The position numbers and the translations under genes were made by a program. This document shows positions 1 through 5,241 of a DNA stretch of 5,241 nt, piece by piece. Origin of the DNA: Robiginitomaculum sp. (GTDB lineage Bacteria; Pseudomonadota; Alphaproteobacteria; Caulobacterales; Maricaulaceae); contig NVVU01000077.1 of NCBI GenBank assembly GCA_002733485.1, positions 10,115 to 15,355 of the forward strand, in the 5' to 3' direction. Position 1 is the first letter of the stretch. The number at the start of each line of letters is the position of its first letter. Below the pieces are notes generated by a model. It worked only from the letters and a program-made list of their open reading frames with translations, was not told the origin of the DNA and made no database searches.

Positions 1-372
1 CAGGCGGCGATCAAGGATCGCGATATTGCCGCACGCACCCGCGATGTGGGTGAGGGCTGCGCCGAAGAGCAGATTTTGCAAATTCTGGCCAAGCTGCTTA
101 AACAGCGTGAAGAAAGCGCCAGCATTTATGAAGAGGCCGGGCGCGCCGATCTGGCCGAGCGTGAGCGCGAGGAAAGCGCCGTCATTGCCGAGTTTATGCC
201 GCGCCAGATGAATGACGAGGAAATCCAGGCCGCTGCCCGTGCCGTGGTCGAAGAACTGGATGCGGCGGGACTGAAAGATATGGGCAAATGCATGGCGGCT
301 CTGAAGGCCAAATATGGCGGGGCCATGGACTTTGGCAAAGCCGGTGCCGCGGTCAAAGCCATTTTGAGCTGA
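1..372 (+). CDS. YqeY / GatB-YqeY domain protein, 5' end cut off by the window
   Basis: The reading frame is open from base 1 and ends at TGA 370-372, leaving 123 visible codons. It begins QAAIKDRDIAARTRD and continues through IYEEAGRADLAEREREE, EFMPRQMNDEEI and a C-terminal DFGKAGAAVKAILS. These are hallmarks of the YqeY family, which is usually about 150 residues, so roughly 25-30 N-terminal residues lie outside the window. GTG 46-48 is an internal codon, not the start. The protein is helical, charged and presumably cytosolic, with no signal peptide or membrane segment in the visible part. The domain is related to the C-terminal tRNA-binding domain of GatB, a subunit of Asp/Glu-tRNA amidotransferase, but the stand-alone protein has no firmly known reaction that I can cite. 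It lies 60 bases upstream of dnaG, its usual alphaproteobacterial position, and probably belongs to the same operon. Family assignment is confident; function is not. Confidence 0.93.
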   Translation, partial: QAAIKDRDIAARTRDVGEGCAEEQILQILAKLLKQREESASIYEEAGRADLAEREREESAVIAEFMPRQMNDEEIQAAARAVVEELDAAGLKDMGKCMAALKAKYGGAMDFGKAGAAVKAILS

Positions 373-383
373 CCTAAGCGCAT

Positions 384-402
384 TTTCCCTTTCCCTTTCC
401 CC
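384..402 (+). repeat. Pyrimidine tract of three TTTCCC units
   Basis: The gap between yqeY and dnaG (373-432) contains three perfect tandem copies of TTTCCC at 384-389, 390-395 and 396-401, followed by one more C. The + strand is purely pyrimidine from 383 to 402. No hairpin or terminator accompanies it. It may be no more than slippage, or it may be an unstructured stretch in the yqeY-dnaG transcript. I see no clear Shine-Dalgarno sequence between the tract and dnaG; the nearest candidate, GGGTGA 427-432, touches the dnaG ATG. Confidence 0.6.
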
Positions 403-432
403 GTGTAAGATTTATCTTCCCCCATTGGGTGA

Positions 433-2253
433 ATGGCGAAAAACATGCGCTTTGGCGAAGATTTCATTGAAGAGCTGAAAAGCCGCGTCAAACCGTCCGA
501 TGTGATCGGGCGGACGGTAAAACTGCGCCGTCAGGGGCGCGAGTTTGCCGGTCTTTCCCCGTTTAACAAGGAAAAAACCCCCAGCTTTTTCGTCAATGAC
601 GAAAAGGGGTTTTATCATTGTTTTTCGTCTGGCAAGCACGGCGATGTGATCAGCTGGTTTCAGGAAACCGAAGGCTTAAGCTTTACCGAGGCGGTGGAGC
701 GTCTGGCTGGCGAGGCGGGCATGGCCCTGCCCGCACCAGACCCGGAGGCGGCGCAAAAGGCCGAGCGCCAGAAAGGTCTGGTGGAATGGATGGAGGAGGC
801 GGCACGGTTTTACGCCGCCGAGCTGGGCCGCGTGCGGGGCCGTCATGCACGGCAATATCTGGAAAATCGCGGGCTGGATGAGGAAGCGTGCAAACAGTTC
901 GGCATGGGTTATGCGCCCTCATCACATTCGGCGCTGAAAGATTATCTCCTGCAAAAGGGTGCGCGTCCCGAAGTGCTGGTCGAGGCCGGTTTGCTGATCG
1001 CGCCCGATGACCACAAGGCCCCCTATGATCGTTTTCGTGACCGGGTGATGTTTCCCATTCACGATGCGCGCCGCCGTCTGGTGGGCTTTGGCGGGCGGGC
1101 GCTGTCGGCCGATGCCAAGGCGAAATATCTGAACTCGCCCGAAACACCGCTGTTTCACAAAGGCCGCACGCTTTATCATTTCCCCCAGGCCCGCACAGCG
1201 GTGCGCAAGGCCGGGGCGGGCGGCCTGATTGTGGTCGAAGGCTATATGGACGTGATTGCCCTGGTCCGTGCCGGGATCGAACACGCTGTGGCGCCTTTGG
1301 GTACGGCCCTGACCGAGGATCAATTGCGGCTTTTATGGCAGGGTGGGCCGGATCCGATTCTGTGCTTTGATGGCGATAAAGCAGGCCAGCGGGCGGCGCA
1401 CCGGGCGCTGGACCGCGCATTGCCACTTCTGGAGCCAGGTCGCACGTTGAAGTTCTCATTCCTGCCCGCCGGGTTGGACCCGGATGATATGCTGCGCCAG
1501 CGCGGCCGCGCCGCCATGGATGATGTTTTGCGCGAGGCCCGCCCCTTGGTGGATGTATTGTGGGAGCGCGAACGGGACCGCGTACCGCTGGATACGCCGG
1601 AATCCCGTGCCGGCCTGAAAAAAAGACTAAGAGAGGTCGCCAGCGAAATCAGCAATAAGGAAGTTGCCGGTTATTATGCCAGTGAATTTTTTGCACGTCT
1701 GGATGCTCTGTACCGCCGGGCGCCGCGTGTGGGGTCCGGGCGGGCACCAGCCAAAGCCTTTCCGAGCCAGGGTTTACGTAGAATCGTTAAAAAACAAGCC
1801 TCTGGCCTTGCCGAACAACGGTTTTTAATCGCCCAGATCGTCGCCTACCCGCAAATATTAGCCGAAGCTGACGAGACCTTCGCCAATATGCCTTTCTCGG
1901 ATGAGGCCCTGATTGGGCTGCAACAGGCCATTCTTGAGCACTGGCTGGCCTCGACAAGTATTGACAGGGAGAGTTTGCATCGCCATTTAACGCACAAAGG
2001 TTTTGCAGACGATCTTAAGCAGTTGGAGCGGCGCACGATACCTGTCCCGGAACAGTCCGAAACTGATCGCGTTACGCGCTGGTTACAAACCGCGCAGGAC
2101 TTGATCGGGCGGCAAGGTTCTATGGATGAACAGGCGGCGCGGGTTCACCAATTGCTTGAGGGTTTAAAGCGAGGCGACCAAAGCAGCCTGAGGGCGCTTG
2201 GGGCCGCGCAACGCGCTGCAAAGTCTGGCGAAGAGGATGCGGGCAAGGTCTGA
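433..2253 (+). CDS. dnaG: DNA primase DnaG
   Basis: This 606-residue protein synthesises the short RNA primers used at replication forks and acts with the replicative helicase DnaB. The N-terminal zinc-ribbon region (about 38-75) keeps the fold signature GLSPFNKEKTPSFFVND and HCFSSGKHGD, but three of the four expected zinc ligands are replaced: Ser42, Asn45 and Ser66, with only Cys63 kept. The catalytic core follows: the basic motif RFRDRVMFPIHDARRRLVGFGG (200-221, with intervening KYLNSPETPLFHKGRTLYHF at 231-250), then a TOPRIM domain with Glu269 in VEGYMD and Asp313/Asp315 in CFDGDKAGQRAA, then GLDPDDML (347-354). Residues from about 450 onward are helical and fit the C-terminal DnaB-interaction domain. 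The length is normal. An in-frame TGA (430-432) lies directly before the ATG. A second ATG at codon 5 (445) would give MRFGEDFIEELK, a common way for relatives to begin, so the true start could be 12 bases later. The gene is followed by rpoD after 95 bases. Confidence 0.97.
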   Translation: MAKNMRFGEDFIEELKSRVKPSDVIGRTVKLRRQGREFAGLSPFNKEKTPSFFVNDEKGFYHCFSSGKHGDVISWFQETEGLSFTEAVERLAGEAGMALPAPDPEAAQKAERQKGLVEWMEEAARFYAAELGRVRGRHARQYLENRGLDEEACKQFGMGYAPSSHSALKDYLLQKGARPEVLVEAGLLIAPDDHKAPYDRFRDRVMFPIHDARRRLVGFGGRALSADAKAKYLNSPETPLFHKGRTLYHFPQARTAVRKAGAGGLIVVEGYMDVIALVRAGIEHAVAPLGTALTEDQLRLLWQGGPDPILCFDGDKAGQRAAHRALDRALPLLEPGRTLKFSFLPAGLDPDDMLRQRGRAAMDDVLREARPLVDVLWERERDRVPLDTPESRAGLKKRLREVASEISNKEVAGYYASEFFARLDALYRRAPRVGSGRAPAKAFPSQGLRRIVKKQASGLAEQRFLIAQIVAYPQILAEADETFANMPFSDEALIGLQQAILEHWLASTSIDRESLHRHLTHKGFADDLKQLERRTIPVPEQSETDRVTRWLQTAQDLIGRQGSMDEQAARVHQLLEGLKRGDQSSLRALGAAQRAAKSGEEDAGKV

Positions 2254-2279
2254 CGAGGCTTTGCTCTTGGGGAACAATT

Positions 2280-2293
2280 ACGGGTGCGCCCGT
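2280..2293 (+). other. Small hairpin in the dnaG-rpoD gap (UGCG loop)
   Basis: ACGGG (2280-2284) and CCCGT (2289-2293) are perfectly complementary around a four-base loop TGCG, which fits the UNCG tetraloop pattern in RNA. The stem is only five base pairs and no T-run follows, so it is not a convincing intrinsic terminator. It starts 27 bases after the dnaG stop codon. A role in transcript processing or partial attenuation between dnaG and rpoD is possible but is inference. Confidence 0.3.
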
Positions 2294-2314
2294 TACAGCT
2301 TAGGGTTACCGCAA

Positions 2315-2329
2315 ATACGCCCGGCGTAT
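2315..2329 (+). other. Small hairpin just upstream of the rpoD ribosome binding site
   Basis: ATACGC (2315-2320) pairs perfectly with GCGTAT (2324-2329) around a three-base CCG loop. The structure ends five bases before the GAGG (2334-2337) that precedes rpoD, so it would leave the ribosome binding site exposed. With six pairs it could occur by chance. Its position makes it a candidate leader element of rpoD rather than a terminator. Confidence 0.3.
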
Positions 2330-2348
2330 GCGCGAGGATAGGTGATAA

Positions 2349-4364
2349 ATGGCTAAGGCCGCAGAAGCAGCAAAAACCACGACAGGCGAAGCCCAGGACG
2401 GACCATTACTGGATCTTTCCGACAGCGGCGTAAAGCGTATGATCACGCTGGCAAAGACGCGCGGGTTTGTCACTCACGAAGAATTGAACAAGGCGCTGCC
2501 CTCTGGCGAGGTCAGCTCGGAACGTATTGAAGACATCATGGCGTTGCTCTCCGACATGGGCATTAATCTGGTCGATTCCGAAGATTCCGAAGTTGATCAG
2601 GGAAAAGCCGTTGCCCCGCGCACGGCCACTACGGCTGTGCGGACCGGCAATACCACGGCGGCGGCCGATCGCACCGATGATCCGGTACGCATGTATTTGC
2701 GAGAAATGGGCACAGTCGAGCTGCTCTCCCGCGAAGGCGAAATTGCCATTGCCAAACGGATCGAGGCCGGTCGTGACACCATGATCCGAGGCCTGTGCGA
2801 AAGCGCCCTGACGTTCGAGGCCATTATGGTCTGGCGTGAAGAGCTGTCCGAAGGGCGCATCTTGCTGCGCGATATTATTGATCTGGATACCACTTTTGCC
2901 GCCCGTCATGGTGCCGAAGAGGATAATACTGGCGATGATGCCGCTGGCGAGGTGCAGGCCGAAGCTCCCCCCGAAACCAAAGAAGACGAAAAAACCGAAG
3001 ACACCGCCAAAGACGGGGAAACCAAAGACGGGGAAACCAAAGAGGGCGAAAGCAGCGCAACCAGTGATGACGACGACGATTATGATGACGATGAGGTCAA
3101 TCTGTCGATATCGGCCATGGAGGCTGAACTGCGCGAAGGCGTGGTGGCCGAGCTGGATGCCATCGCCGCTGATTTCAAGACGTTTAATAAATTACAAGGC
3201 AAACTGATTGACGCCCAGATGAAGGGCAAGGACCTGACCCCGCAATCGCGGCGCAAATATACTGAAATTCAGGACGCGATCATAACGCGCCTCAAAGCCA
3301 TTCATCTGAACAATAACCGGATCGAAGCGCTGGTCGAACAGCTTTATGCGATTAACAAGCGTCTGGTGGGTCTGGAAGGGCGCATCATGCGCCTGGCCGA
3401 TGGCCACGGGGTGCCGCGCACGCAATTCCTGAAACACTATTTCCAGCACGAGCTGGATCCCAATTGGGAAAAAAACGTCGCCAAGCTGTCGGCGGCCTGG
3501 GAAAAGTTTATTGATCGCGAAGCGGACCAGATTACCCGTCTACGCCGTCTGGTTGGTCAATTGGCGCAAGATGCCGGGGTGACCATTGATGAGTTTCGCA
3601 TCATCGTCAAAACCGTCCAAAAAGGTCAACGCGAAGCGGCACAGGCCAAAAAAGAAATGGTCGAGGCCAATCTGCGTCTGGTGATCTCAATCGCCAAGAA
3701 ATACACCAATCGCGGCCTGCAATTCCTGGACCTTATTCAGGAAGGCAATATTGGTCTGATGAAGGCAGTGGACAAGTTTGAATACCGCCGGGGCTATAAA
3801 TTCTCGACCTATGCGACCTGGTGGATCCGTCAGGCCATCACCCGTTCCATCGCCGATCAGGCCCGCACCATCCGTATTCCGGTGCATATGATCGAAACCA
3901 TCAACAAGCTGGTGCGGACCTCGCGCCAGATGCTGCACGAAATTGGCCGCGAGCCAACGCCCGAAGAATTGGCCGAAAAACTCTCTATGCCGCTGGAAAA
4001 AGTGCGCAAAGTGATGAAAATCGCCAAAGAGCCGATCAGTCTGGAAACCCCCATCGGGGACGAGGATGACAGCCATCTTGGTGACTTTATCGAAGATAAA
4101 AACGCCATTTTGCCGGTCGATGCGGCGATCCAGTCAAACCTGCGCGAAACCACCACGCGGGTGTTGGCTTCCCTGACACCCCGCGAAGAACGGGTGCTGC
4201 GCATGCGCTTTGGCATTGGCATGAATACCGATCACACGCTGGAAGAAGTTGGCCAGCAATTCTCGGTTACCCGCGAGCGTATCCGCCAGATCGAAGCCAA
4301 GGCCCTGCGCAAGCTGAAACACCCTAGCCGCTCTCGCAAACTGCGAAGTTTTCTGGATACGTAA
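2349..4364 (+). CDS. rpoD: RNA polymerase primary sigma factor RpoD (sigma-70)
   Basis: This is the housekeeping sigma factor that directs RNA polymerase to -35/-10 promoters; it has 671 residues, slightly longer than the 613 of E. coli. All regions are present in order. Region 1.1 is about 23-82 (LPSGEVSSERIEDIMALLSD) and region 1.2 about 109-141 (DDPVRMYLREMGTVELLSRE). A long non-conserved region runs from about 142 to 430, with an acidic insert at 188-250. Region 2 spans about 433-516, including DLIQEGNIGLMKAVDKFEYR and the -10-binding YKFSTYATWWIRQAITRSIA. Region 3 spans about 517-600, with the 3.2 finger DEDDSHLGDFIED at 571-583. Region 4 has TPREERVLRMRFGIGMNTDHT and the -35-binding helix-turn-helix VTRERIRQIEAKALRKLKHP, ending SRKLRSFLDT. 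The ATG is preceded by GAGG (2334-2337) and AGG (2340-2342), either usable as ribosome binding site. The gene lies 95 bases after dnaG. No convincing promoter was found in that gap, so expression as part of the operon is likely. No terminator follows. Confidence 0.98.
   Translation: MAKAAEAAKTTTGEAQDGPLLDLSDSGVKRMITLAKTRGFVTHEELNKALPSGEVSSERIEDIMALLSDMGINLVDSEDSEVDQGKAVAPRTATTAVRTGNTTAAADRTDDPVRMYLREMGTVELLSREGEIAIAKRIEAGRDTMIRGLCESALTFEAIMVWREELSEGRILLRDIIDLDTTFAARHGAEEDNTGDDAAGEVQAEAPPETKEDEKTEDTAKDGETKDGETKEGESSATSDDDDDYDDDEVNLSISAMEAELREGVVAELDAIAADFKTFNKLQGKLIDAQMKGKDLTPQSRRKYTEIQDAIITRLKAIHLNNNRIEALVEQLYAINKRLVGLEGRIMRLADGHGVPRTQFLKHYFQHELDPNWEKNVAKLSAAWEKFIDREADQITRLRRLVGQLAQDAGVTIDEFRIIVKTVQKGQREAAQAKKEMVEANLRLVISIAKKYTNRGLQFLDLIQEGNIGLMKAVDKFEYRRGYKFSTYATWWIRQAITRSIADQARTIRIPVHMIETINKLVRTSRQMLHEIGREPTPEELAEKLSMPLEKVRKVMKIAKEPISLETPIGDEDDSHLGDFIEDKNAILPVDAAIQSNLRETTTRVLASLTPREERVLRMRFGIGMNTDHTLEEVGQQFSVTRERIRQIEAKALRKLKHPSRSRKLRSFLDT
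3009..3050 (+). repeat. 15-base in-frame tandem repeat inside rpoD
   Basis: AAAGACGGGGAAACC occurs twice in perfect tandem (3009-3023 and 3024-3038), followed by a degenerate partial third copy AAAGAGGGCGAA (3039-3050). It encodes KDGET-KDGET-KEGE, residues 221-234, within the acidic insert of the non-conserved region of RpoD. Because the unit is a multiple of three, changes in copy number would keep the reading frame. The repeat is followed by an Asp-rich run (residues 240-249, DDDDDYDDDE). Confidence 0.85.
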
Positions 4365-4367
4365 GGT

Positions 4368-5093
4368 GTGGACAAGGCTGATCCGCAGTTTATTACCAAA
4401 TTCGTCGAAGAAAAATACTTTGAGGATACCAAGGCCGGGCGGATTAAATTTGGCACCTTAAAAGAATACAGGGAATATGAGGGAGACGTTGAGGCAAGGC
4501 TAGGTGACAGCCAAGAAGGTATTTGCACTGAGGTCGTTCGAGGCCCTATTGTAAATAAGACTTTCAAATTTGGAATTATAGACGCAAGAAATATAACGAT
4601 CGATCCGCGCACAACTCCAGTTCGATCCACACTCACATACAATGCTTTCATTTTTTGCGCGACCACAGGAAATTATGATCAACAAGTACATATCAATATT
4701 CAAAGCAAGAATCCTACACTAACGCATTATGTTGTCTTTGACCTTATGAGGTTTCAAAAACCCATTTTTAACCTTTTTAATCATTGCCCATTTAAAGTAG
4801 AAATATACGGTGGAAATGTTTTTTATCAGCCACCTGAAATTTTTTATGACGCAAGAAATTTAAGCAGTGACATCGACCCATCAAGGGACATGGGTAAGGC
4901 GCTAGAGAGGCAAGAAATGGCTCTTTTTGCTAAATCCCCACGATTTAGTTATGAAAAAGAGTACCGTATATGTGCAGTTCCAGGCTGGGAAAAAGCAAAA
5001 ATAATCAAACCTGTTTTCACTAAAGGTTTCAGCAAAGATATTCAAAACGAATTTGCTTCGGCGGTCATTGGTTCTGGTAGTTTGAAGCTGTAA
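4368..5093 (+). CDS. Uncharacterised protein with DUF2971-like motifs
   Basis: I do not recognise a named gene here. The 241-residue product starts at GTG 4368, three bases after the rpoD TAA and in the same frame. No other ATG, GTG or TTG start occurs in the first 60 codons, and the N-terminal motif begins at once, so this start is well constrained. TGGA 4354-4357, inside rpoD, is a weak ribosome binding site, which suggests translational coupling. Visible motifs are GRIKFGTLKEYREYE (24-38), GDSQEG (46-51), YNAFIFCATT (91-100) and FAKSPRFSYEKEYRI (187-201). I associate the short 'GxxxFgTLxxYRxxE ... GDxxEG ... yExEYR' pattern with DUF2971-type and related uncharacterised proteins, some found among accessory and defence genes; this is from memory. 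There is no signal peptide or membrane segment, so it is probably cytosolic. Hand-counted G+C is about 39% over 4381-5040, falling to 30% at 4741-4860, against about 57% in 4081-4320. That, with frequent AAA, ATA and TTT codons, suggests horizontal acquisition. The coding call is firm; the family link is tentative. Confidence 0.85.
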   Translation: MDKADPQFITKFVEEKYFEDTKAGRIKFGTLKEYREYEGDVEARLGDSQEGICTEVVRGPIVNKTFKFGIIDARNITIDPRTTPVRSTLTYNAFIFCATTGNYDQQVHINIQSKNPTLTHYVVFDLMRFQKPIFNLFNHCPFKVEIYGGNVFYQPPEIFYDARNLSSDIDPSRDMGKALERQEMALFAKSPRFSYEKEYRICAVPGWEKAKIIKPVFTKGFSKDIQNEFASAVIGSGSLKL

Positions 5094-5127
5094 CCATCCA
5101 GTTTGTAATTTAAACTCCAAACAACCT

Positions 5128-5156
5128 AGATTGCCCGAACACGTCGGGCAATGACA
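5128..5156 (+). repeat. REP-like palindromic element, copy A
   Basis: ATTGCCCGA (5130-5138) and TCGGGCAAT (5144-5152) form a perfect nine-pair stem around a five-base loop ACACG. The asymmetric flanks, AG before and GACA after, give the element an orientation. The general form GATT-stem-AATGACA resembles REP-like intergenic repeats I know from many alphaproteobacterial genomes. It lies 35 bases after the stop codon of the gene at 4368-5093. No T-run follows, so it is not a standard intrinsic terminator, but the hairpin could shield the 3' end of that transcript. Confidence 0.75.
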
Positions 5157-5182
5157 CACTATGGTTTAGTTTATTCTCTCAT

Positions 5183-5211
5183 TGTCATTACCGGGCTTGT
5201 CCCGGTAATCC
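5183..5211 (-). repeat. REP-like palindromic element, copy B (opposite orientation)
   Basis: On the + strand ATTACCGGG (5187-5195) and CCCGGTAAT (5201-5209) form a perfect nine-pair stem around CTTGT. Read on the - strand it has the same plan as the element at 5128-5156: GGATTACCGGGACA, then the second arm, then AATGACA. The two copies match at 21 of 29 positions, and their GACA ends point at each other across a 26-base AT-rich spacer. That arrangement resembles the paired REPs (BIME-like units) of other bacteria. The rest of the window, 5212-5241, shows nothing recognisable. Confidence 0.75.
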
Positions 5212-5241
5212 AGTAGACAGTTAGCGTGAAATCACTTCCCA

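Noticed and set aside
383..411. Possible promoter before dnaG: TTTTCC (383-388), 17-base spacer, TAAGAT (406-411)
   Set aside because: The -35-like hexamer is poor and lies in the pyrimidine tract. The -10 match is moderate, and a TG dinucleotide just before it is misplaced by one base for an extended -10. The chance of a random match is high.
683..1459. Long open frame of 258 codons on the - strand within dnaG
   Set aside because: It lies opposite a clearly coding, GC-rich dnaG segment. The translated product is rich in Pro, Arg and Ala without recognisable motifs, typical of a shadow frame.
2306..2332. Possible rpoD promoter: TTACCG (2306-2311) and TATGCG (2327-2332)
   Set aside because: The spacer is only 15 bases, both hexamers are weak, and the -10 candidate overlaps the second hairpin arm. 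Heat-shock (CTTG-type) matches near 2266 also lacked a proper -10.
2406..2909. Open frame of 167 codons on the - strand within rpoD
   Set aside because: It lies entirely opposite conserved sigma-70 regions 1.1 and 1.2, has no recognisable domain, and is best explained by the codon bias of rpoD.
5100..5122. Inverted repeats AGTTT/AAACT and GTTTG/CAAAC right after the last gene, possible terminator
   Set aside because: The stems are five AT-rich pairs with loops of seven or more bases and no T-run, so they are too weak to call.
5130..5209. The two hairpins after the last gene as a CRISPR array or a standard bidirectional terminator
   Set aside because: There are only two copies, in opposite orientation and with different stem sequences, so no CRISPR repeat-spacer structure. 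Neither stem is followed by a T-run on either strand, so intrinsic termination is not supported.

Overview
The window looks like a chromosomal segment of an alphaproteobacterium. It holds the 3' end of a YqeY (GatB/YqeY-domain) gene, then dnaG (DNA primase), then rpoD (primary sigma-70 factor), all on the + strand. This order is characteristic of the alphaproteobacterial version of the macromolecular synthesis operon, where yqeY takes the place that rpsU holds in enterobacteria. Support for the group also comes from the sigma factor, which has a long acidic non-conserved region and a C-terminus ending in LRSFLDT, and from the degenerate zinc-ribbon of the primase. I cannot name a genus.

Layout: 1-372 is the truncated yqeY. 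373-432 is a 60-base gap with a pyrimidine tract. 433-2253 is dnaG. 2254-2348 is a 95-base leader with two small hairpins and the rpoD ribosome binding site. 2349-4364 is rpoD. 4368-5093 is an unrecognised 241-codon gene with a GTG start, beginning three bases after the rpoD stop and in the same frame. 5094-5241 is non-coding and carries two divergent copies of a 29-base REP-like palindromic element in opposite orientation.

The first three genes are core information-processing genes: primer synthesis for replication, promoter recognition for housekeeping transcription, and a small tRNA-amidotransferase-like protein of unclear role. The fourth gene is different. By hand count it is about 39% G+C over 4381-5040, against about 57% over the end of rpoD (4081-4320), and it looks like an accessory gene placed directly behind rpoD. 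There is no visible terminator between the two, so it is probably co-transcribed with rpoD. Its sequence has motifs I associate with the uncharacterised DUF2971-type proteins, but its function is unknown.

The most interesting signals are this foreign-looking gene tucked behind an essential sigma factor, and the REP-like pair. Six of the eight differences between the two REP copies form three compensated base pairs, so the hairpin has been kept while the sequence changed.
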